Origin: Taklimakanibacter deserti
GTDB lineage: Bacteria; Pseudomonadota; Alphaproteobacteria; Rhizobiales; Aestuariivirgaceae
NCBI GenBank assembly: GCA_003574785.1
Contig: QORU01000026.1
Span: 1 to 64,000, forward strand
Length of the DNA: 64,000 nt
Direction: 5' to 3'
In this document: positions 50,327-58,928 of the stretch, one piece after another
Layout: each line of letters begins with the position of its first letter
Position numbering within the stretch: position 1 is the stretch's first letter
Notes under the pieces: generated by a model
The model's database searches: none
Seen by the model: only the letters and a program-made list of their open reading frames with translations
Told to the model about the DNA's origin: nothing
Translations under genes and position numbers: made by a program

Positions 50327-51529
50327 TTGGAAGCCTATATCGTCGATTTTATCCGCACGCCGATCGGGCGCTATGGCGGCGTCCTCGCCTCGGTGCGCAC
50401 CGATGATCTCGCCGCCCTTCCTGTTCGCACCTTGGTCGAGCGCCACAAGGGAATCGATCCTGCCGCGATCGACGAGGTGATCCTCGGCTGCGCCAATCAG
50501 GCGGGCGAGGACAACCGCAATGTCGCCCGCATGGCGGTTCTGCTCGCGGGCCTGCCCGAAACCGTGCCGGGGATGACGGTCAACCGGCTGTGCGCTTCGG
50601 GTCTCGACGCCGTCATCGCCGCTTCCCGCCAGATCAAGACCGGCGAGGCCGATCTGGTGATCGCCGGCGGTGTCGAGTCCATGTCGCGGGCGCCCTTCGT
50701 GATGCCGAAGGCGGAAACGGCTTTCGCCCGCGCGCCCGAAATCCACGACACGACCATTGGCTGGCGTTTCGTCAATACACTGATCAAGGCGCAATATGGC
50801 ATCGAGTCCATGCCGGAGACGGCGGAGAATGTCGCCGCCGAGCATCAGATCTCCCGCGCCGACCAGGACGCCTATGCGGCGCAGAGCCAGGCGCGCGCCG
50901 TGACGGCGCAAGGAAACGGCCGCTTCGCGCAAGAGATTGTCGCGGTGACGGTGCCGCAGAAGAAAGGCGAGGCTCTGTCGGTTGCTACGGACGAGCATCC
51001 CCGCGCCGGCACCACGGTCGAGAAACTCGCCAAATTGCCCACACCTTTCCGCAAGGACGGAACGGTGACGGCCGGCAATTCATCGGGTGTCAATGACGGC
51101 GCCGCCGCTTTGCTGCTCGCCTCGGAGAGGACGATCGCGAAATATGGCCTGACACCCCTCGCCCGCATCTTAGGCGCAGCGAGTGCCGGCGTAGCGCCGA
51201 GGGTCATGGGCATGGGACCCGTTCCCGCCGTCGATAAATTGCTCGAACGGCAGAAGCTGAAGCTCGCCGATTTCGGCGTGATCGAGCTCAATGAGGCCTT
51301 CGCCGCGCAAGTCCTCGCCGTGACGCGAGCCCTCGGCATCGATGCGGCGGATGAGAACTTCAATCCCAATGGTGGCGCCATCGCGCTCGGTCATCCGCTC
51401 GGCGCTTCGGGAGCCCGCATCGCCGGCACCGCGGCGCTCGAGCTCAAGCGCCGCAACGCCAAACGCGCTTTGGTGACGCTCTGCGTCGGCGTCGGCCAGG
51501 GCGTGGCGCTGGCGATTGAGGCGGTCTAG
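50327..51529 (+). CDS. Acetyl-CoA acetyltransferase/beta-ketoacyl-CoA thiolase
   Basis: A 400-residue thiolase. The start is taken as TTG at 50327 because AAGGAGG sits ~8 bp upstream and the product begins LEAYIVDFIRTPIGRYGG, standard for the family; the longer ATG frame is out-of-frame ATPase sequence. Catalytic residues: Cys in MTVNRLCASGLDAV, His in NPNGGAIALGHPLGASGARI, Cys in VTLCVGVGQGVAL. It is most like beta-ketoadipyl-CoA/acetyl-CoA thiolases and should do the last thiolytic step for the beta-oxidation operon at 23-28 kb. Its place behind an ABC transporter under the same operator argues for one regulon. Confidence 0.92.
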   Translation: MEAYIVDFIRTPIGRYGGVLASVRTDDLAALPVRTLVERHKGIDPAAIDEVILGCANQAGEDNRNVARMAVLLAGLPETVPGMTVNRLCASGLDAVIAASRQIKTGEADLVIAGGVESMSRAPFVMPKAETAFARAPEIHDTTIGWRFVNTLIKAQYGIESMPETAENVAAEHQISRADQDAYAAQSQARAVTAQGNGRFAQEIVAVTVPQKKGEALSVATDEHPRAGTTVEKLAKLPTPFRKDGTVTAGNSSGVNDGAAALLLASERTIAKYGLTPLARILGAASAGVAPRVMGMGPVPAVDKLLERQKLKLADFGVIELNEAFAAQVLAVTRALGIDAADENFNPNGGAIALGHPLGASGARIAGTAALELKRRNAKRALVTLCVGVGQGVALAIEAV

Positions 51530-51582
51530 TCCAACAACGGACCCTTTGTGCAACGCGCTGGCTGACATTGGTCGCCCTTCGC

Positions 51583-52020
51583 TCAGCTGAGTTCTTGGGC
51601 GAGTCCGATGAGAAGCCCTTCAGGCCCGCGGATGTAGCAGAGCCGATACGCGTCTTTATACTGGACGACTTCGCCTACGAGCTGCGCGCCGCGATTGCGG
51701 AGCCTTTCCAGCGTCGCGTCGATGTCGTCCACGGCGAACATGATGCGGAGATAGCCTAGAGCGTTAACCGCGGCGTTGCGGTGATCCTCGACGGCAGGCG
51801 GCGTGAGGAAGCGGGATAGCTCGAGCCGGCCATGGCCGTCCGGCGTGCGCATCATGGCAATCTCGACGCGCTGATCGCCCAGTCCCGTGACACGTCCAGC
51901 CCATTCTTCTTCGATCGTGGCCCGCCCCTCGAGTTCAAGGCCGAGTTCGCGAAAGAAATCAATCGTCTCTCCGAGATCATCGACGACGATTCCTATGTTG
52001 TCCATCCGTTTGAGCGCCAT
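51583..52020 (-). CDS. VOC (glyoxalase/bleomycin-resistance fold) protein
   Basis: A 145-residue cytoplasmic VOC protein with the paired beta-alpha-beta modules: MDNIGIVVDDLGETIDFFRELGLELEGRATI, and GYLRIMFAVDDIDATLERLRNRGAQLVGEVVQYKDAYRLCYIRGPEGLLIGLAQEL. It is convergent with the thiolase and last of the leftward eutB-eutC-doeA series, 23 bp after the M24 gene, so possibly cotranscribed. Substrate unknown; one metal-ligand position appears to be Asn (DNIGIVV) where many members have His. Confidence 0.85.
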   Translation of the reverse strand: MALKRMDNIGIVVDDLGETIDFFRELGLELEGRATIEEEWAGRVTGLGDQRVEIAMMRTPDGHGRLELSRFLTPPAVEDHRNAAVNALGYLRIMFAVDDIDATLERLRNRGAQLVGEVVQYKDAYRLCYIRGPEGLLIGLAQELS

Positions 52021-52043
52021 GTGTCAAACCCGCAAGGTGTCGC

Positions 52044-53192
52044 CTAGATCAGGATTGGCCCGAGCTCGAGCTTGGTCAGGACCTCGGGACCAGTCTCGGT
52101 CAGCAATACCGTATTGGACAGGAAGTCGTCACCCCTCCCGCTTCCCATCAACCATGACAATATGTGAAAGCTCATGCCGGTCCTGATCTCGAGGTCGGAA
52201 TCATGCCTGAGCCCGGTCACCGTATTGCCCCCGGTCCAGGAGGGGGGCTGCCCGATGCCGACGCAATAGCCGCAATGATGCCGCCGGTAATGCGCGAGAC
52301 CGGCCTCATCGACGACCTTCTGCCAGGCGGCATAGACGGCCTTCGCGGTCGTGCCCGGCCTGATCGCCTCGACCACGGCATCGAAGGCCTGCCGCACGAT
52401 GCCGGCGATCCTCGCATCCTCCTCGCGAATGGCGCCGATATGGACGAGCCGGCCCAAGGGCGCATGATAGCGCGAGACACAGCCTGAAAGCTCGACGAAG
52501 ACCGGCTCGCCTTTCCGGTATTGGCCGTCGCCCCAGGTCGCATGCTCTTCACCGAGCCGGCTGCCCGGGCGGATGAAAGGACCGAATCCCGGCGGATGGC
52601 CGCCGGCCTTGATCATCGCCGCGCTGCAGAGAGCGGCCACATCTCTCTCCCTGGCGCCATCGGCAATGGCCGCGACCGCCGCTTTCGCCGCCGCATCGCT
52701 GATTTTCGCGGCGCGGCGCATCAGCGCCTGCTCTGCGGCGCTCTTCACCAGCCGGAGCCCGTCGGCGAGACCGGTTATGTCGGACCATGTGGCCGTAACT
52801 TGGCTTTGCAGCGACGACGCCAGGCCGAAGCTCAAGCCCGAGGTCCAATATTCGAGGCCGATCGATTTATCGGTGAGGTTCAGATCCTTCAGCACGCGGG
52901 CCGCGATGTCGGCGGCGGTCTCGCTGTCCGGATGGCCGCGGAACTCAGCCGATCTCACCTGCTTCTCGACCGAGACGCGCTCCATCGCGCGGGTGATGAG
53001 AATATTCGCACCCGCAAGCGGCACGATGAGGAGATGCGGCGCGAAATAGCCCCAATGATCGAGGCCGGTCAGATAGAAGACATTTTCGGGTGAAGCGAAG
53101 ATCGCCGCGTCGAGCTTGCGCTTCGCCAGCTCCTGCCGCACCCGCGCCAGGCGCTGCCTTATCTCGCCATCGCTGAAGGGATTGTCATGCAT
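52044..53192 (-). CDS. Creatinase-like M24 protein without metal ligands
   Basis: A 382-residue M24-fold protein (creatinase N-domain about 1-150, pita-bread domain after). The dimetal ligands are missing: the first Asp region reads PVFVELSGCVSRYHAPLGRLVHIG and the His region YCVGIGQPPSWTGG. The RYHAPL motif is shared with its upstream neighbour DoeA, so both belong to the metal-independent creatinase/ectoine-hydrolase branch. It starts 7 bp after the doeA stop. Possibly a second amidohydrolase for hydroxyectoine or an acetyl-diaminobutyrate isomer. Confidence 0.85.
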   Translation of the reverse strand: MHDNPFSDGEIRQRLARVRQELAKRKLDAAIFASPENVFYLTGLDHWGYFAPHLLIVPLAGANILITRAMERVSVEKQVRSAEFRGHPDSETAADIAARVLKDLNLTDKSIGLEYWTSGLSFGLASSLQSQVTATWSDITGLADGLRLVKSAAEQALMRRAAKISDAAAKAAVAAIADGARERDVAALCSAAMIKAGGHPPGFGPFIRPGSRLGEEHATWGDGQYRKGEPVFVELSGCVSRYHAPLGRLVHIGAIREEDARIAGIVRQAFDAVVEAIRPGTTAKAVYAAWQKVVDEAGLAHYRRHHCGYCVGIGQPPSWTGGNTVTGLRHDSDLEIRTGMSFHILSWLMGSGRGDDFLSNTVLLTETGPEVLTKLELGPILI

Positions 53193-53199
53193 GGGTGGC

Positions 53200-54375
53200 T
53201 CAATCGATGACGATCAGCTCGCGCGCCACATCGGTGAGGCGCTCGCCACCCTTGTCGGTGACGACGAAGGATTCCGAGATCGCGACACCGAAATCCGCGA
53301 GCCACACACCCGACTGGATATGGAAGCACATGCCGGCGTCGAGCACGGTCTCATCGCCGGGCCGGAGTGACGCGGTGCGCTCGCCCCAATCGGGCGGATA
53401 GGCAAGGCCGACCGGATAGCCGACCCGGCTTTCCTTCTTGAGCCCATGCTTGCGCAGGACCGCTTGCCACGCGGCTTCGACCTCGGCAGCCGTGTTGCCG
53501 GGCCTGGCCTTGGCGAGGCCGGCATCGACGCCCTCGACCACCGCCTTGGCGACGTCGCCGATCTCCTTGGGCGCCTTGCCCAGATGCATGGTGCGCGTCA
53601 AAGGCGCATGATAGCGCCGCCGGACGCCGGCGATCTCGAGCATCACCAGGCCCGAATTCGGCAAAGGCTCGTCGGTCCAGGTGAGATGCGGCGTGCTCGT
53701 GCCTTCGCCGACCGGCATCAACGGGCAGATCGCGGCATAGTCGCCGCCAATGCCGCCGACGCCCATCGTCTGGGCATGATAGATCTCGGCGATCACCTGA
53801 TATTGCGGCACGCCGGGCTTCATCTTCGCAATGGCGCTGTTCATCGCATGGGTGCAGATGCGCCCCGCCTCGCGCATGAAGGTGAGCTCGGCTTCCGACT
53901 TGACGAGCCTTGCCCAATTGACGAGGTCGCCATTGTTGCTGAAGCGCGCTTCGGGCAATCCCTTGGTCAAATGCGCATGGCAGCGCGCGGTATAATAATG
54001 AGCGTCCATCTCGACGCCGATCCGCGCTTTGCCCCAGCCGCGCGCGCGGATGAGCTCGGCCAACTCGTCATAGGGATGGCCCACGGGATGCTGGATGAGC
54101 TTCTCCGAGAAAGGCACGATATTCCGCGCCGGCAGATAGGTGGTGAAATGGGCGCTCTTGGCATCCTGGGCGCGGCCGAACCAGATCGGCGTCTCCTCCT
54201 CCTGATGCACCAGAACGCATTGCGGCACATAGAAGGACCAGCCGTCATAGCCGGTAAGCCAGCCCATATTGGCCGGATCCTGGCAGATGATCAGGTCGAA
54301 GCCCGCTTTGTCCATGCGGGTTTTGACTTGCGAAAGTCGTTGCGCATATTCCGCGCGGGAGAATGGCGTGCTCAC
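53200..54375 (-). CDS. doeA: Ectoine hydrolase (DoeA/EutD), M24 family
   Basis: A 391-residue enzyme opening ectoine to N-acetyl-2,4-diaminobutyrate. The segment FDLIICQDPANMGWLTGYDGWSFYVPQ is typical of DoeA, as is VMLEIAGVRRRYHAPLTRTMHLG replacing the Asp metal ligands. Length matches DoeA (~390-400). It lies 10 bp after a eutC-like gene and close to eutB and ehuBCDA, the ectoine-utilisation context. No doeB-type deacetylase is present in the window, so later steps must be encoded elsewhere. Confidence 0.87.
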   Translation of the reverse strand: MSTPFSRAEYAQRLSQVKTRMDKAGFDLIICQDPANMGWLTGYDGWSFYVPQCVLVHQEEETPIWFGRAQDAKSAHFTTYLPARNIVPFSEKLIQHPVGHPYDELAELIRARGWGKARIGVEMDAHYYTARCHAHLTKGLPEARFSNNGDLVNWARLVKSEAELTFMREAGRICTHAMNSAIAKMKPGVPQYQVIAEIYHAQTMGVGGIGGDYAAICPLMPVGEGTSTPHLTWTDEPLPNSGLVMLEIAGVRRRYHAPLTRTMHLGKAPKEIGDVAKAVVEGVDAGLAKARPGNTAAEVEAAWQAVLRKHGLKKESRVGYPVGLAYPPDWGERTASLRPGDETVLDAGMCFHIQSGVWLADFGVAISESFVVTDKGGERLTDVARELIVID

Positions 54376-54385
54376 ATGGGCCTCT

Positions 54386-55375
54386 TCAGCTTTTGATCAT
54401 GGTGCCGATGCCGGCCTTTTGGGCTGAGGCATAGGCGTGGGATGCGATGGCGGTGTCCTGCGCGCCGGTGCCGGTGAGATCGCAGATCGTGATGGCGCTT
54501 TCCAAAGCCCGGCCGGGATGAAGGCCTGCGACGATCTGGCCGAGCTCGGGCGGGGTGTTGCCGTTCATGAGGCCCAAGGCGCGCGCGGCGCGCAATTCGC
54601 CAAGGGCTGCCGCCTGCGCGACGCGGTCGCAAGAATAGAGATCGGCAAGTGCCACGGCGCGCGGGTCGATCTCGTTCTTGCCGGCCTGATCGGAGCCCAT
54701 GGCGGTGATGTGCAGGCCTTTATGCAGCCATTCGGCGCGCAGGATCGGCTTCTTCGCCGAGGTCGTGGTCACCACGAGCTGCGCCTCGCCGACGGCTTGC
54801 GCCGCATCCGTCACCGCTTCCGCCTTGACCTTGAGCGCCTTGGCGATGTCCTTGGCGCAAGCCTCGGCCTTGGCCTTGTCGCGGCCCCAGACCAGCACCT
54901 TGTTGAACGGCCGCACCAGATGCGCGGCGATGATCTGCAGGCGGGCCTGCATGCCGGCGCCGAGCACCGCCGCGGTCTCGACCTTCTTCGGCGCCAGATA
55001 TTTGGCGGCGACGGCGCCCGCCGCCGCGGTGCGGATGTCGGTCAGATAGCCATTGTCGAGGAGGAGCGCCGTGACCAACCCGGTCTTGGCCGAGAACAGG
55101 ATCATCAGGCCGTTGAGGCTCGGCAGCCCGATCTTCGGATTGTCGAAGAAGCCCGGGCTTACCTTGATGGCGAAATTGTCGAAGCCCGGAAGATAGGCGG
55201 TCTTCACATCGACCTCGCCATGGGCGTCTTTGATCTCCATCGACAGGATCGGCGGCATGATCACCTTGCCAGAGGCGAGGAGCCGGAAGGCCTCCTCGAC
55301 GACGGCGAGGACGCGCACATCGAGCGTCACGGCCTGGCGCAGGTCTTTCTCGGTCAGGATCGCGATATCGGCCAT
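54386..55375 (-). CDS. eutC: Ornithine cyclodeaminase/mu-crystallin family protein (EutC-like)
   Basis: A 329-residue NAD-dependent OCD-fold enzyme. Rossmann segment VETAAVLGAGMQARLQIIAAHL; substrate-binding VDVKTAYLPGFDNFAIKVSPGFFDNPKIGLPSLNGLMILFSAKTGL; and AEWLHKGLHITAMGSDQAGKNEIDPR. In ectoine-utilisation loci EutC is the OCD-like protein paired with the threonine-dehydratase-like EutB. Two bp from the eutB stop and 10 bp before doeA. Confidence 0.86.
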   Translation of the reverse strand: MADIAILTEKDLRQAVTLDVRVLAVVEEAFRLLASGKVIMPPILSMEIKDAHGEVDVKTAYLPGFDNFAIKVSPGFFDNPKIGLPSLNGLMILFSAKTGLVTALLLDNGYLTDIRTAAAGAVAAKYLAPKKVETAAVLGAGMQARLQIIAAHLVRPFNKVLVWGRDKAKAEACAKDIAKALKVKAEAVTDAAQAVGEAQLVVTTTSAKKPILRAEWLHKGLHITAMGSDQAGKNEIDPRAVALADLYSCDRVAQAAALGELRAARALGLMNGNTPPELGQIVAGLHPGRALESAITICDLTGTGAQDTAIASHAYASAQKAGIGTMIKS

Positions 55376-55377
55376 GT

Positions 55378-56373
55378 CTATCCTCTCACCAGGCGATCGC
55401 CGAGCATGACCGCATCGCCCCGGACGACGCCCAGGAACTGATCCATGTCGACATTCTGGCCGGAGACGATCATGGCGGTCGGCCCGTCGAGCTTGATCTT
55501 GCCGGCAAGCAGTGCGGCGATGCCGACGGCGCCGGCACCTTCGGCGACGAGGCGCTCCTTGAAGAAGAGGGCGCGCATGCCGCGATAGATCTCCTCTTCG
55601 CTCACCAGCACTGTTTCATCGACATGCTTGCGGCAGAGGTCGAAGGTCCATTGATTGGCGAGATTGATACCGCCGCCAAGCGAATCGGCGAGCGAGGGGA
55701 CTTCGGTCACGGCAATCGGATGTCCGGCCTTGAGGCTCTCATGCATGGCTGCCCCCTCTTCCATGCTGACGCCGGTGATCCGGATCGAAGGCTTCAAGGC
55801 TTTCGCCGCGAAGGCGATGCCGCCGATGAGGCCGCCGCCCGACAGCGGCACGACGATCCGGGTGAGGTCGGGCCGTTCGCTCAAGAGCTCGAGCGCGATC
55901 GTCGCCTGTCCTAAGATCACGTCGCGATGATCGAAGGGCGAGATATCGGTCAAGCCTTTCTCGCCGACGAGGCGATCGGCATCCGTTTGCGCGTCGTCCT
56001 GGCTGGAGCCGCAGCGCCGGACCGTGGCGCCAAGGGCAGCGATCGCATCAACCTTGATCTGCGGCACCAGATTCGAGAGGCAGATGGTGGCGGGAATCCC
56101 GAGACGGCTCGCGGCATAAGCGACCGCGCGCCCATGATTGCCGGTCGAGCAGGCGACGACGCCGCGGCGCTTGGCCTGATCGTCGAGGCGTAAGAGCGCA
56201 TGCGCAGCGCCCCTGATCTTGAAGGCGCCAATGGGCTGAAGGGTCTCGAGCTTGAGCAGCAGCGGCTGGCGGGCATCGGCGCCGATGCCGCGGGCCTCGA
56301 TTAGCGGGGTCCTTCGAGCGAGCCCGGCAATGAGGCGGTGAGCCTCCATGACCTCGGCAAGAGCAAACCCCAT
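55378..56373 (-). CDS. eutB: Threonine dehydratase-like PLP enzyme (EutB-like, hydroxyectoine utilisation)
   Basis: A 331-residue fold-type II PLP enzyme. The PLP lysine is in LQPIGAFKIRGAAHALLRL, the phosphate loop is VVPLSGGGLIGGIAFAAK, and the Asn loop STGNHGRAVAYAASRLG is present. The ATG at 56373 follows GAGG at 5 bp and gives MGFALAEVMEAHRLIAG, better than the TTG start 8 codons upstream. EutB is thought to dehydrate the hydroxylated diaminobutyrate derived from hydroxyectoine. First gene of the leftward arm. Confidence 0.87.
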   Translation of the reverse strand: MGFALAEVMEAHRLIAGLARRTPLIEARGIGADARQPLLLKLETLQPIGAFKIRGAAHALLRLDDQAKRRGVVACSTGNHGRAVAYAASRLGIPATICLSNLVPQIKVDAIAALGATVRRCGSSQDDAQTDADRLVGEKGLTDISPFDHRDVILGQATIALELLSERPDLTRIVVPLSGGGLIGGIAFAAKALKPSIRITGVSMEEGAAMHESLKAGHPIAVTEVPSLADSLGGGINLANQWTFDLCRKHVDETVLVSEEEIYRGMRALFFKERLVAEGAGAVGIAALLAGKIKLDGPTAMIVSGQNVDMDQFLGVVRGDAVMLGDRLVRG

Positions 56374-56567
56374 CGGATCCTCAAATGTGCACAACAACGA
56401 GACGAGCGGCTATGCCGCACGCCAAAACTGCTTATTTTCAGATAAAATACATCTTCCCTTGCAGCATGTCCAGATAAGTTGTATACAACAAAGCGTACCT
56501 GGCAGGAAGCCTCAGGCTCATCCGTTGAAGACCGGGACCCTATTCGCGATGTTTCAGGGAGAAACGC
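56374..56567. promoter_or_regulatory. Divergent eutB/ehuB control region with GntR-type palindrome
   Basis: Contains the perfect palindrome GTTGTATACAAC (56478-56489), a typical FCD-type GntR operator shape, and TATTTTcagatAAAATA (about 56434-56450), 6-bp arms. The gntR gene at 59701 in the rightward operon is the probable ligand. Confidence 0.65.
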
Positions 56568-57440
56568 ATGTCCAGAACGATCATCACGCGCCGTCATTTG
56601 CTGAAGGGGACCGCCGGCCTCGCGCTGGCGGCATCGACCTTCGCCTTTGCCTCTTCGGCCTTTGCCGAAACCACGCTCGAGCGCGCCAAGGCGCAGGGCT
56701 TCATCCGCATCGGTTTCGCCAATGAGGCGCCCTTCGGCTACGCGACGCCCGACGGCAAGCTCACCGGCGAGGCGCCGGAAGTGGCCAAGGCCGTGCTCGC
56801 CAAGATGGGCATCGCGCAAGTCGACGGCGTCCTCACCGAATTCGGCTCGCTGATCCCCGGCCTCAAGGCGGGCCGCTTCGACATCATCGCCGCCGGCATG
56901 TTCATCAATCCCAAGCGCTGCAAGGAGATCGCCTTCTCCGAACCCTCTTACGGCATCGGCCAGGCCATGCTGGTGAAGACGGGCAATCCCAAGGGCATCA
57001 AGGACTATACGAGCTTCAAGGACAACAGCGCGCTGAAGCTCGCCGTCATGGCGGGCGCCGTCGAGGTCGGCTATGCCAAGGATGCGGGCGTGCCGCAGGA
57101 CCAGCTCGTGATCCTTCCCGATCAATCGAGCCTCATTGCCGCCGTGCAGTCCGATCGCGCCGATGGCGCCGCCTTGACCGCGCTCTCCATCGCCGACATG
57201 GCCAAGAAGGGCGAAGGGGTCGAATCGACGACGCCCTTCGGCGAAGTCGCCGGCAAATCCGTCAAGGGCCATGGCGGCTTCGGCTTCCGCAAGGAAGACA
57301 CCGATCTCTATGAAGCCTTCAACAAGGAGCTCACGGCCTTCCTCGGAACGCCGGAGCATCTGGCGCTGGTGACGCCCCTTGGTTTCGGCAAGGACTACCT
57401 GCCGAACAAGACCATGGAGCAACTGTGCAAGGGTGAATAG
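56568..57440 (+). CDS. ehuB: Ectoine/hydroxyectoine ABC substrate-binding protein (EhuB-like)
   Basis: A 290-residue SBP_bac_3 protein with an Arg-Arg leader (ITRRHLLKGTAGLALAASTF). The binding region shows FIRIGFANEAPFGYATPDG and GRFDIIAAGMFINPKRCKEIAFSEP, matching places where EhuB contacts ectoine (Glu, Phe and the Phe/Arg of the second lobe, from memory of the S. meliloti structure). Linked eutB/eutC/doeA and permeases make an ectoine-type ligand likely. The start is preceded by GGGAGAAACGC. A hairpin follows the stop. Confidence 0.87.
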   Translation: MSRTIITRRHLLKGTAGLALAASTFAFASSAFAETTLERAKAQGFIRIGFANEAPFGYATPDGKLTGEAPEVAKAVLAKMGIAQVDGVLTEFGSLIPGLKAGRFDIIAAGMFINPKRCKEIAFSEPSYGIGQAMLVKTGNPKGIKDYTSFKDNSALKLAVMAGAVEVGYAKDAGVPQDQLVILPDQSSLIAAVQSDRADGAALTALSIADMAKKGEGVESTTPFGEVAGKSVKGHGGFGFRKEDTDLYEAFNKELTAFLGTPEHLALVTPLGFGKDYLPNKTMEQLCKGE

Positions 57441-57444
57441 TCTC

Positions 57445-57471
57445 GACCGCAAAGACCGGGGCTTCGCGGTC
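57445..57471 (+). terminator. Intercistronic hairpin after ehuB
   Basis: GACCGC (57445-57450) pairs with GCGGTC (57466-57471) in the 103-bp gap before the permease gene. No T-run; likely partial attenuation or 3' stabilisation of the ehuB message. Confidence 0.5.
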
Positions 57472-57543
57472 TGAGCTTGAAGGCGTGGCGGCACGGCGTG
57501 CTGCTCGCCTTCTCGAGACACCTCATCGGGAAAGGGCAAGCGC

Positions 57544-58272
57544 ATGGGCATTCGCACGCTCATCGTCATGCTGGTGGCGTCGATCGTGATCATCGCCATC
57601 CTCGCGACCCAGGAAACCTATCGCATCTTTCTGCCGGGTCTGCTCGAGGGCGCCGTCCTCACCGCCAAGATCACGGTGCTCGGCGCCCTTCTCGCCGTCG
57701 TGATGGGCGTGCTGGCGGCGCTCGGCAAGCTCTACGGACCGGCGCCGGTCCGCTGGCTCGCCAATATCTATATCGAGATCTTCCGCGGCACCTCCGCTCT
57801 GGTGCAGCTCTTCTGGCTGTTCTTCGTCCTCCCGCAATTCGGCATCAATCTCGAGGCCTTCACCGTCGCCGTCCTGGCGCTCGGCTTGAACATCGGGGCC
57901 TATGGCGCCGAATGCGCCCGCGGCGCCATCACCTCCGTGGCGCGCGGCCAATGGGAAGCGGCGACCGCTCTCAACATGACGCGCTTCCAGATGCTGCGCC
58001 GGATCATCCTCCCGCAGGCCTTCATCGCCATGATCCCGCCCTGGGGCAATCTCTTCATCGAGCTCCTCAAATCGACGGCGCTCGTATCGCTCATCACTTT
58101 GTCCGATCTCGCCTTCAAGGCGCAGCAGATGAACCAGACGACGATGAAGACCATCCCGATCTTCACCCTCGTGCTCCTCATCTATCTCGCCATGTCGCTC
58201 GTCATCACCATCGCCATGCGCTATCTCGAGCAGCGCGCTTCACGTGGCCTGGCGCGCGGGAGGACCGTCTGA
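57544..58272 (+). CDS. ehuC: Ectoine ABC transporter permease (EhuC-like)
   Basis: A 242-residue polar-amino-acid-type (HisM) inner-membrane permease. The conserved IEIFRGTSALVQLFWLFFVLPQFGINLEAF segment and the EAA loop GAITSVARGQWEAATALNMTRFQMLRRIILPQAFIAMIPPWGN are present. The stop overlaps the ehuD start by one base (TGATG). Pairs with EhuD. Confidence 0.9.
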   Translation: MGIRTLIVMLVASIVIIAILATQETYRIFLPGLLEGAVLTAKITVLGALLAVVMGVLAALGKLYGPAPVRWLANIYIEIFRGTSALVQLFWLFFVLPQFGINLEAFTVAVLALGLNIGAYGAECARGAITSVARGQWEAATALNMTRFQMLRRIILPQAFIAMIPPWGNLFIELLKSTALVSLITLSDLAFKAQQMNQTTMKTIPIFTLVLLIYLAMSLVITIAMRYLEQRASRGLARGRTV

Positions 58273-58928
58273 TGTGGGATTGGGCCTTTGCTTTCGAGAT
58301 CCTTCCCATTCTCGCCCGCGCCGCGGTCATCTCAATCGAGGCGACGCTCGTGGGCTTCGTGCTCGCTGCCGGCCTCGGCCTCGTTCTCGCTCTCGCCCGC
58401 ATCGCCTTTCCCTGGACCGCCTGGCCGATCTCGGTGCTGGTGGAACTGATCCGCTCGACGCCCCTCCTCATCCAGATCTTCTTTCTGTTCTTTGTCTTTC
58501 CGTCTTTCGGCATCACGCTCGATGCCTTCACCGCGGGCGTCCTGGCGCTCGGCATCCACTATGCCGCCTATTGCTCCGAGGTCTATCGCGCCGGCTTCGA
58601 CAATATCCATCGCGGCCAGTGGGAGGCCTCGATCGCCCTCAATCTCAGCGCCTGGACGACCTTCCGCGACATCATCATCCCGCAGGCGATCCCGCCCATC
58701 GTGCCGGCGCTCGGCAACTATCTCGTCGCCTTGTTCAAGGAGACGCCGCTGCTCTCGGCCATCGCCGTGCTCGAGCTGATGCAGACCGCCAAGATCATCG
58801 GCTCCGAGACCTTCCGCTACACCGAGCCCATCACGCTTGTCGGCCTGTTCTTCCTGGCGATGAGCCTTGTTTCCGCCAGCCTCATCCGTGCCGCCGAACG
58901 CTATCTCAACCGGAGACCCGCGCGATGA
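58272..58928 (+). CDS. ehuD: Ectoine ABC transporter permease (EhuD-like)
   Basis: A 218-residue HisM-family permease: VLVELIRSTPLLIQIFFLFFVFPSFGITLDAF and EAA loop AGFDNIHRGQWEASIALNLSAWTTFRDIIIPQAIPPIVPALGN. Overlaps ehuC by one base at its start and ehuA by 4 bp (ATGA) at its end. Confidence 0.9.
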   Translation: MWDWAFAFEILPILARAAVISIEATLVGFVLAAGLGLVLALARIAFPWTAWPISVLVELIRSTPLLIQIFFLFFVFPSFGITLDAFTAGVLALGIHYAAYCSEVYRAGFDNIHRGQWEASIALNLSAWTTFRDIIIPQAIPPIVPALGNYLVALFKETPLLSAIAVLELMQTAKIIGSETFRYTEPITLVGLFFLAMSLVSASLIRAAERYLNRRPAR

